A DNA stretch of 9,039 bases, from the NCBI GenBank assembly GCA_028277515.1, contig JANQGC010000071.1, positions 1 through 9,039 of the forward strand, read 5' to 3'. Origin of the DNA: Anaerolineae bacterium (GTDB lineage: Bacteria; Chloroflexota; Anaerolineae; Promineifilales; Promineifilaceae). The translations under genes and the position numbers were made by a program. Shown here in pieces: positions 1 to 7,800 of this stretch. Positions within the stretch are counted from its first letter, which is position 1, and each line of letters begins with the position of its first letter. Under the pieces are notes generated by a model. That model saw only the letters and a list, made by a program, of their open reading frames with translations, ran no database searches and was not told the DNA's origin.

Positions 1-611
1 CGCGGGTCAACCTCTGAGTGCATGGAATTTCGGAATTGGGGAGCCAGGAACGTGCCTTCCTTGTTATAGCTCAACCGACTGGAGAGAACGCGCTTCATAA
101 AGGCGCTTTTGAGCGAACGGTAATCTGATTTAAGCAAGGTTGTATGTGGATGGCGTGCACATTCAGCAGCAGCATTGGTCAGGCTGACGTGCCAAAAATC
201 GAGCCTCCGTCCTTCGAGAGGGCCATCAAAGCACTCACCGGTAATATGGTCCCACAGGCTTCCCGTTTCTTCGTCACGCATGACGGCCAGGCCATTAGCT
301 AATCCCGGCACACCAAACCAGTGCACCTGTCCATTTATGACCGGTGTCAGACCGACACCGCTGTTGCAGGGCGCTCAAAAGGTGACGAGATATGGTTCAC
401 CGGAAAGCTCGCCCTGAACCACATGATGGTAAGCGGCTTCTGAAACCAGGACGGCGCGGCGCCGGCCGCCGCGCTGGAAAACGAGAAGCTCCCTCTCGTC
501 TTTCAGGTTAGCATCGGCCAACGGAAATTCGTTTTTTGCTGTCGGCCGAAAAGGCTCAAAGCGAAATCCTTTTTCAATAACATTTATTTTGGAGCGGTCA
601 ATTCTACCCAT
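1..611 (-). CDS. DUF3179-family selenoprotein with in-frame UGA (Sec), 3' end outside window
   Basis: The frame starts at ATG 611-609, meets TGA at 377-375 (codon 79), then stays open for 124 codons to the left edge. Both halves together make one DUF3179 (PF11376-like) domain. Before the TGA are YHHVVQGELSGEPYLVTF (61-78), matching the family's 'WHEIVND..gG.PV.VTY' segment. After it are APCNSGVGL, WFGVPGL (98-104), RDEETGSLWDHITGE (112-126) and GPLEGRRL (130-137), matching the family's 'fgvSGl', 'DretgSlW..ltGe' and 'GplaG.kL' blocks. The TGA falls on the first Cys of the family's CPLC-like motif, so I read U79-A-P-C82. A SECIS-like hairpin follows. The gene overlaps the upstream Fe-S gene by 8 nt; a purine-rich AAAAAGAAG precedes ATG 611. 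ATG 632 is an alternative start (29-nt overlap) without a visible ribosome site. There is no signal peptide, so the product is probably cytoplasmic. The biochemical function of DUF3179 is unknown; UxxC suggests thiol/selenol redox chemistry. The alternatives are a nonsense mutation or a base-call error in a Cys codon. Confidence 0.85.
342..360 (-). promoter_or_regulatory. bacterial SECIS element (SelB-binding hairpin)
   Basis: On the minus strand, 14 bases after the TGA (374-361), the sequence CGGTGTCGGTCTGACACCG forms a perfect 7-bp stem, CGGTGTC paired with GACACCG, closed by the loop GGTCT. The two loop guanines lie 22-23 nt after the last base of the TGA. Bacterial SECIS elements lie just 3' of the UGA inside the coding region, and SelB recognises guanines (GG or GU) in the apical loop at roughly this distance. 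The E. coli fdhF element, as I remember it, has the same GGUCU and a similar GGU...ACC stem. The bulged U of fdhF is not obvious here. The stem encodes Ser-Gly-Val-Gly-Leu-Thr-Pro, so it fits within conserved protein sequence. Confidence 0.82.
375..377 (-). other. UGA codon probably read as selenocysteine
   Basis: This TGA interrupts the DUF3179 frame exactly where relatives have Cys. The context reads V-T-F-[TGA]-A-P-C-N-S-G, a UxxC motif replacing CxxC. Sec for Cys at one position of a CxxC pair is the commonest pattern in known selenoproteins. General reassignment of TGA is unlikely: the adjacent frame of more than 2300 codons contains no in-frame TGA, and its tryptophans are TGG. Confidence 0.85.
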
Positions 612-1677
612 GATGTAATGCTTCTTTTTCATGTATAAGCAGAGATGCTTGTGGAATGCGAAACTGTGGGGCTTGAGGATTGCCCTTAAATGTGGTTTTT
701 ATCTTCTCGTAACCAACCTGGCTAAAAGGGCACACGGCAAGACAGACACCACAACCATAATTGGATGTAAAGTATTCGCGGCAGGCGGCGTGATCGATGG
801 TCTGCATGCCCCCATCCCCGCGTGCTTCAGGCTGGTCAAAGATGGCGTCGACCGGGCATTGGCGAATGCACTTTTTGCACATGGCGCAAAAATCACGCAC
901 CCATAAATGCTCATTTTCTTTTTCTTGGGCATCAAGAGTAGGCAAGTTGCTGATATTTGTGTAAATGGTATTGATGCGCAGCCGCGCCCCTTCGCCGGGG
1001 GAAATGAGCAGCCCATGATAGCCGATAGCGCCCAGCCCGGCTAACTCTGCCAGGTGCGGATAATCAGTGATGCCTCCCAAGGCCGTGCCCGGATAGGCAG
1101 CATAGCCGCATTTGCGCATAAATTGAGCCAGTTTTTTAGAAATCATGGCCATGTTTTTGTACCCTTCCATCACTTCAACCTGGCACTCAAAGCTGGGAGC
1201 CGTATCAATTTCCTCTTTGTCCATCTCCACCGTGAAAATAACCGCATATTCGCATGGAAGGCCCTTATCCTTGAAAATAGCATATCGTGGAACTTTGACA
1301 TAGCCAATATCTTTTGCCCCCAAATTACGGGCTATCTCCTCTAGTTCAACCAGGAACTCAGAGCCGGCTTCGCTGTGGGTGGGTTTGAACTTACCATCAT
1401 ACATGCGCGCCCCGATTTGCATATTTGTGAATAGGGGTAGGGCTTTGCTCATAACCTTCAGCTTCTGTTTGGCGGACAGGTTGACCATAGAGATTTTTTC
1501 TTTGGGAAGATGCGCATCAAAAGGCGTGCGCGGTTTAGATTCCGGCGCCGGTTCGATTAAGACATCAAAATTCTTAAGATGTTTATCGGCGCTCTCCAGC
1601 ATACTATCAAGTGATGGTCCGCTTGATTGGTCGTCTCCTCCCCCCAGAACGATAGTATTAATCACATGTTTAAACAT
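604..1677 (-). CDS. reductive dehalogenase/epoxyqueuosine reductase-like double [4Fe-4S] protein
   Basis: This 357-residue protein has two ferredoxin-type cysteine sets near its C-terminus. The first is C264-x2-C267-x2-C270-x3-C274-P, and the second is C299-x9-C309-x2-C312-x3-C316-P. Together they should bind two [4Fe-4S] clusters. Residues 206-242 (YPHLAELAGLGAIGYHGLL through INTIYTNI) match the segment just before the clusters in the corrinoid enzymes RdhA and QueG. There is no Tat signal or membrane segment, so a secreted respiratory dehalogenase is unlikely. The first 65 residues are variable and polar. The C-terminus lacks a HEAT-like extension, and the fit to QueG is only general, so I give no symbol. 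The start at ATG 1677 is supported by AAAGGGAA at 9-nt spacing and by a strong promoter upstream. The stop TAG (606-604) overlaps the ATG of the next gene. It may deliver electrons to, or act with, the adjacent selenoprotein; this is inference. Bound corrinoid cannot be judged from sequence alone. Confidence 0.85.
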   Translation of the reverse strand: MFKHVINTIVLGGGDDQSSGPSLDSMLESADKHLKNFDVLIEPAPESKPRTPFDAHLPKEKISMVNLSAKQKLKVMSKALPLFTNMQIGARMYDGKFKPTHSEAGSEFLVELEEIARNLGAKDIGYVKVPRYAIFKDKGLPCEYAVIFTVEMDKEEIDTAPSFECQVEVMEGYKNMAMISKKLAQFMRKCGYAAYPGTALGGITDYPHLAELAGLGAIGYHGLLISPGEGARLRINTIYTNISNLPTLDAQEKENEHLWVRDFCAMCKKCIRQCPVDAIFDQPEARGDGGMQTIDHAACREYFTSNYGCGVCLAVCPFSQVGYEKIKTTFKGNPQAPQFRIPQASLLIHEKEALHHG

Positions 1678-1685
1678 GATAGTTG

Positions 1686-1693
1686 TTCCCTTT
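1686..1693 (-). promoter_or_regulatory. ribosome binding site of the Fe-S gene
   Basis: The minus strand reads AAAGGGAACAACTATCATG here. The AGGGA core is 9 nt from the ATG at 1677-1675, which supports that start. Confidence 0.6.
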
Positions 1694-1761
1694 ATTGTTT
1701 TCTTGTTGATACCAACGCATCAGAATCGAGCAGAAATTTATGTTAGTGACTACTATCTAAT

Positions 1762-1790
1762 ATTGTAGCGGTTCATTTATTGTAAGTCAA
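1762..1790 (-). promoter_or_regulatory. sigma-70-type promoter of the Fe-S/selenoprotein operon
   Basis: On the minus strand a -35 box TTGACT (1790-1785) is separated by exactly 17 nt from a -10 box TACAAT (1767-1762). Each differs from the consensus by one base. Transcription should start near 1755, leaving a leader of about 78 nt before the ATG at 1677. The promoter lies just after the terminator of the upstream gene, so the two-gene operon is transcribed independently of the large protein. Confidence 0.75.
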
Positions 1791-1809
1791 CACTTTCTTA
1801 TAATTTAAC

Positions 1810-1847
1810 AAAAAAGGTGACAGTCACTTCAAAAGTGACTGTCACCT
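1810..1847 (-). terminator. intrinsic terminator of the large gene
   Basis: AGGTGACAGTCACTT (1815-1829) and AAGTGACTGTCACCT (1833-1847) form a perfect 15-bp stem with a 3-nt loop. On the minus strand the stem is followed by a run of six T (1815-1810). It begins 23 nt after the TAA at 1873-1871. On the plus strand it is followed by TGGCTCAAG without a T run, so it acts for minus-strand transcription. Each arm is itself partly self-complementary (GTGAC/GTCAC). Confidence 0.88.
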
Positions 1848-1854
1848 GGCTCAA

Positions 1855-1866
1855 GATAAGCTTATC
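1855..1866. repeat. 12-bp perfect palindrome GATAAGCTTATC
   Basis: GATAAG/CTTATC is a perfect 12-nt palindrome between the stop codon of the large gene and its terminator hairpin. It has no loop, so it is a poor RNA hairpin but a good symmetric DNA site. Its role is unknown, and chance is possible. Confidence 0.3.
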
Positions 1867-1870
1867 GTGG

Positions 1871-4800
1871 TTATTGCTCTTGATAGGTTAAATTTCCGGG
1901 AGAGACCAGGTACATCTGGTAACCCTCTCCCGGCTGCATCTCCCCAATCTGGTCGATGCCAATTTCCGGCCAGTATACCTGGCCTTGCCCGTTTTTGGCG
2001 ATAAAGAGCTGCCCGGAGATGGAGCTTAAAGCCTCGGCAATGGGCATGGGCGCGCTGGGCAGGTAGGCAACCATGCTCCAACCGGCGAGCAGGGGAATGG
2101 GTTGGTGGGGATCGCTCAGTGTGCCAGTTATGTTGAGACTGCTTCCATCTGTGGTATATATTTGATAACCTTCCTGCGGGTTCCAACTGCCAATCTGGTC
2201 GATGTTGAAATCGGGCCAGTAGATCTGGCCATCACCATTTTTAACCAGGACCACCTCCGGCATGGCGGAGAAGATGTCGTCCAGGGCCGGTTCGTTTGGC
2301 TCAATGAAAGAGGAGACGAGGTTCCAACCGGACTGCAAGTTTAATGCCTGGGTGATTCCGGACACAGGGGGCAGTAGGATCATCTTAACAGGAACGGTGA
2401 AGGATTCGGTGATTGGCGGCAGGATGTTGCCATTGGGCAAAGGTAAGGATGGATGTGGGGCTGCAATAGTCACATTCCCTTCATATTCCTGTTGCACACC
2501 CCATTGCAATCCTGTGGCATCAACCCAGATGTCCAGTTCGCTCAAATCACCGCCGCTGGACTGGCTGAGCTTGATCCAATTGTCTGATCCGGCCGCGGTC
2601 CACTGCAAGTCACCTTGTCCCATATTGAATATGGAGATAGTTTCAGGATCACTTTGCGGCATATTGTCGGAAACGGTGAAAGAGAGCTGCTCAGAACCGC
2701 TTAAGGTCAGCTTGCCCTGTGCCTGGTAAGGTGGCTGATCCGTGCCACACAAATCGCTGCCCCAGGCCAGTTCCGCGCCGTCGTAATGGCCGTCGAAATC
2801 GCTGTCGGAATTGAAGGGGTTGGTTCCCAGGCTGGCCTCGCGTAAATTGCTCAAGCCATCCCCTTCCTGATCGCCGGCGGGATCGTCAATGCCATAAAGC
2901 TCAGCCCAGATGTCGGGCAGGCCGTTGTTGTCAAGGTCTTCCAGGTTGCCCGCTTTGCCAAGGATGGTGGCCGGTTCGCTGAGGATGCCTTCGGCCGTAT
3001 ATGCCTGGACCGTGATAGTGTAGCTTTGATCCTGCACCAGCCCGCTCAAAAAGACGTTGAGATTATTGCCAAAATCGACGGGGGAAAGCCCCTCAATGGC
3101 GGGGGGATAATCATCAGTAATCAGACAGCCTGTAGGCGCATAACTGACCAGGTAGCCGGCCGGTGTCCCAAAAGCCGGCGGAATCCAGGTGATTTCCAGG
3201 GGATCACCGTCTTCCACGATTAACTGCTGAGGTGGGCCAATCAGCGGCTCATCCGATCCTTCTTCAGCTAAGGGCATGACGACCTCTACCGGAGCACAGC
3301 CACTGACATTGCCATGCACATCATACGAGCGCACACAAATCGAGGTGACAATATCAGGCAGGTTGTACTCAGCATCATTCATCAACAGTCCACCTAACCG
3401 GATATGCTGGTTGAAGGGGGAGAAACTGGCGGGCAGGGGCACCATGCGCTTTGTCTGCGTGAAATAGGTGTTCGGTTGAGGGCCGGGCACATCATATTCA
3501 ACCAGGTAGCCGGCCAGGTCCAGCCAGTCGTCATTTCTTTCCCAGTAGACGTGGATGGCGTCATTCTTAACCTGGGTGGACAGGACGACCGGGTCCGGCG
3601 GTGGCACACCGTCGTCACCGATCAGTACCGTCCCTGGTGCCCAGGATATGATCTGGCCGTTGCCCCGGAAATGGTCATCAATGCGCAGACCGACCCGGTA
3701 TTCGCCATCGGCCAGGCTGAGGGTGGGCCAGTCATAGAACCCGGCATCATTATCGTCCAGACGGGTGATCATGACACCGGGTGTTTCGGCCAGGATCTCG
3801 TGATTGAGGTCCTTAGTTGCCGTGTCAAATGTGAAGCGGACCAGGGCACCACCGTCAGGCACTTCAAAAGGAATATCGAGACCATTGGGTACGCCGCCCG
3901 CACCATAATTCTCGGCCAGGTTTTCGTCTATGGCGATCTTGTAATGGTACTGTCCGGCAGGGATTTCCAGTGTTGTTTCGTAAAAGGTATCCGAATCGAC
4001 GCCCGGCTTCATCCAACCGACCAGGTTTTCCGGGTTCCAGTTGGGGTTGGTTACTGTGCTGGGACTGATCGTATCCATCATATCGCCAATGAGGGTGACA
4101 ATGGTATGTTCCGTATCTGTGGTGGCGAAATTATTGCGCGGATCGTAGAAGAATTTGACCGGTCCTGATTGGGAAATCGGAACCGTGAACGATATGATCT
4201 CCCCTTGATACAACCCGTTCTCGCCGTAATACTCTTGTAAAGCGCCGTTGCGGGCGGAGAGGAAGCCGTATTCCCCCGGTGGGATGGTAGCGGCGATGCG
4301 CCAGATGCCGTCCTGGTTGGGATCACCGGCGGCAATAGTTGGTTCGGCCGGGTTCCAATCAACGCCCAGGCCGGCTTCATCCTGGTAGCTGCCGGGGAAG
4401 GAGACGGACACGCTTTGCCAGACAGGGGGTCGGTAGATGGGAGCATAGAATAGATCGAGGGTCACGTTATCTTCCAGGGCATTTCCGGAACGGTTGGCAT
4501 TCCAGGTTAAAGGCATGATGCCATTCACGGGCGTCTCTTGCTGGGACAAGACAGAGGTCCACTGCACGTTTGGCGGGGGCGGATCGGTGGCCAGGGATAA
4601 GGTGTAATAATTTAACGGGTCCGGATCGCCGGCCACGCCATCTATAACCATATCCCAATTTCCCAGAGGGATAGTCCCGCCGGGCGTGGGCGCATTGACG
4701 ACGAAGATGATGCCCTGGCCAATGCCGTCTTCGTCATAAACGGGAGTGATTGTCACGTTATGCTGGGCGGCATTCTCCGGGGTAATGGTGACACCGTTGG

Positions 4801-7800
4801 GGTCAACCAGGCTGACATCCAGGTCGCCGTTGATCCAGCCGGCGCTGAACAAGGCGCGCCCGGTGTGCTCTGTTGTATTAATGTAAAACGAGCAGGTATG
4901 GGTTGATGTGCCGTGGCCGGTGCAAAGCTGGCTAGGCTGGACGCCGGCAAAGGGATCGGGGAAGGATTGCTCCATGTAGGGTTGAACAGCCCCTGGGGGA
5001 GCATCACCTGTTTCAAATTCGAGCAGGGCGTTTGGGGCTTCGTCGGCTGGAGACGGCCGTTCTTGCGGGCCGGGCACATTGGTATAGACCAGGGACCCAC
5101 AGCCTGTACATTGATCCACCAGCACTTTGCTGCTGCTGCCCAGGAAGATCTCCGGACCGTTCTTGTCGATATAGACCCCAACCCCGTAGCCAAAAACCTT
5201 AATCGTGGCCGACATGCCCCAGTTGATGGGCGTACATGAGCTGCTGTTGCTGCAAAATTCGCCGAATGATACCTCGGCCGATATGCCGGCATTAAACCAG
5301 GGCACCTTAAGATATTTCTTATCGATCAACTGCCCTTTTTTAATTTGAATCGTCCCTTTAACCGTGCCCGTGAAATGAAAATCATTATTGTCCGGCAGGT
5401 AGCTGTATTTACTCTGCCAGCCCTGGCCAAACCAGCCATGCAGGCGCATAAAGCCGGTCAGCAGCCCGCCACCATAGCTGATTTCTCCTTCTTGCAGCAC
5501 GTCCAGGGGATCCCAGGAAACATCAAGACGATAGTTGGCGTCCAGCTTGCCCACGATCAGCCCTGATCCCTTTATGGAGAAAAGGCCGGCGGTGTTAATC
5601 GTTAACGTGCCGTTCTTTTTTTGGCCTCCCTTGGTCAAGGTATACCGATCCTGGGTCAGCAGGCCGACATTGAGAGCGACGGTGGTCGATTTGGGACCGA
5701 CAGTGATCGTGCCGCCAATGATATCGACACCGAAGCCGGTGCTGCCAACGGGTATAGTCGTGGGCGAAACATCTAATTCCAACTGCGCCTGCTGCAAGGC
5801 ATTATCACAGAGCGAGAATTTCACCTCAACAAATGGGCCGGAACCGCTGCCGTTGGAGCCGATCATGGGTAGAGCCATAAAGCCCTGCCCATCAATAATG
5901 GTTTTATTTGGACCACCCGGCGTGCAGGGACCTTGAGAGGTCTTGGCCGTGACGCCCCAGGTTTCAAAAGCGAAGCTCTGATTGATATTGTTGGCGGCCA
6001 GGGGGTGGTCGCTGCTGTAGACATTGAGCAGCCCTTCACTGGCGAAGGCGACGGTGGCAGCCTGGCCGGTGATGGTGATATCGGGCAGTTCCCATTCCGT
6101 TAAATTGCGCTCATCACCCTCGTTCCAATCATAATCCGTGCGGCGCAGGTCCAGACAGCTTGCGGCCGAGTTATTGTGCTTGCAGCTTAGAAAACCGTCG
6201 GGCTGCAAGGCCTGGCCGGGGGATGGGATAACGGCCTTAATATACTTAGTCGCGCCACCAAGATCGGCATCATTAGTCAAGCGAGCAAAGGGAGCAGAGA
6301 ATTGGACAGCATGCGGGTAGTTATCGGAGGGAGCGAGGTCCATAGCGGTGAATAATCCGTCAGCTCCCGCGTCAAAACCGGCGCTGAAAAACTGTAAATT
6401 GGCGCTGACATAATCCAATGGTTGGGGAAAAGGGGCTTGCTGCACAGGGGCAAGGTTGAATCCATATTCCAGGGTGGTACTTGTGTCCGGCCATAAATCC
6501 CAATCAACATCCCAGGTCATTGAAAAAGGATTGGTTCCTACTTCTACCATGACATTTGTCTGAATTTGTCCTTCCGCATGCGCTTCCATGACTGATAAAT
6601 CGATATAATCGATTTCATGCGTGTAAGCATCGTGATCCTTTTCCCAATATTGATCGAAGGGCTTGATATTGCGCCTGGTTCCCTCTTTGGATAACAAGTG
6701 TGAGGGGTTTTCATTGCTAATCTGCACCTCACCGTGGGGTTCATTGAAGGAAACTGGGAATTTTAGCGGATCACCATAAATAACAGTGGGGATAATTCGG
6801 CCGCGATTGGCCTGGGCAAGCGTACCATCAGGCAGCATCAGGCCAATGGCGCTATTGAGTGAGGAGGTCAGACTCATCGTATCCGCGTCATAGCAGAGGG
6901 TTCCCTGGGCGACGACCACGTATTCCTGCTCACTGAGCGCTTGATATTCGATCACCGGCATGCCATTATCAGCACCGATGGTACACCAATCATTCGTTTC
7001 TAAAGGATTGGGATCCGTTACCGGATCGGTAACGACAAAATCGGGGCTGTAAACCTTGAGTCCCATGCCCGGTAAATCAACCCAACTATTCGTCAATAGA
7101 CTGTGAGCGGGCGTTAGAATGGGCTGGCAGGCATGCTGCTTCGTCGGGTATTCTCCGGCATTGCAGACCAGGACATTGATCTCCACTCCGCGGTCCAGGT
7201 AATCTCCATCACAATCACCGACCAGGCAAAGTTCCGGACGATCCTGGTTGACAATGGCTAAAGCCCACTTGCCCGTTGTATTCACATTTACCGGTGGAAG
7301 CGCGCGATAAGTCGCTGCGCTGGGCGTAAGGGGCATGAGGCGTTTATCGGGTGACCCGATTACGGCGCTTGCCGGATCGCTGCCGCTGGTTGGCTTGACC
7401 AGGTAAATATCCAGGCCGGGATAACCCTCAGCATTGATGCCAATGGTCTGGCCGTCATTTAGCTGAAATTCGATGAGACCCATTAAGCTATTGGAGGGCA
7501 GGGTGTATGAGATGGTTTGCCAGCTTCCGTTGGCAAAACTATCTGAAGCAGTATGAATATATTCCAGATGATAATTGCGCCCCTGGTCCTGGTCGAAATT
7601 GTTTTCGTTGGAGGAGAGCGCTTCGGCCGTTAATGACGCTCCATTAAGCCCGGCACTTGTGTTATTACCGTCTATAAGTAAAAACTGAGTTTGGTCGGGA
7701 ATGCCGTTCGTGCCCGCTAGCTCAGTTTCATTCTGTTTCAAATTTAAGCCCACCCTGGTTGGCAGGGTATCATCAACCTGGTGATTGCCACGTGCGGCGA

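Noticed and set aside
375..377. TGA read as tryptophan under an alternative genetic code
   Set aside because: The family has Cys here, not Trp. Tryptophans elsewhere in the window are TGG, and the very long neighbouring frame has no in-frame TGA.
1..611. Pseudogene with a nonsense mutation
   Set aside because: There is only one interruption, at the exact redox Cys position, followed by a SECIS-like hairpin, and no frameshift or second stop appears in 124 codons. It stays possible in principle but is less likely than recoding.
375..632. Complete 85-residue small protein ending at the TGA
   Set aside because: The frame continues past the TGA with conserved DUF3179 sequence and a SECIS-like hairpin, so this is only the N-terminal part of a longer protein.
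604..1677. Naming the Fe-S gene queG
   Set aside because: The shared motifs are common to the wider RdhA/QueG group; the N-terminal half and the context with a DUF3179 selenoprotein do not specifically support epoxyqueuosine reduction.
1379..1768. 129-codon plus-strand ORF
   Set aside because: It is antisense to the Fe-S gene and its promoter region, and shows no family resemblance.
3404..4168. 254-codon plus-strand ORF
   Set aside because: It lies wholly antisense to well-supported domains of the large protein and has no recognisable domain.
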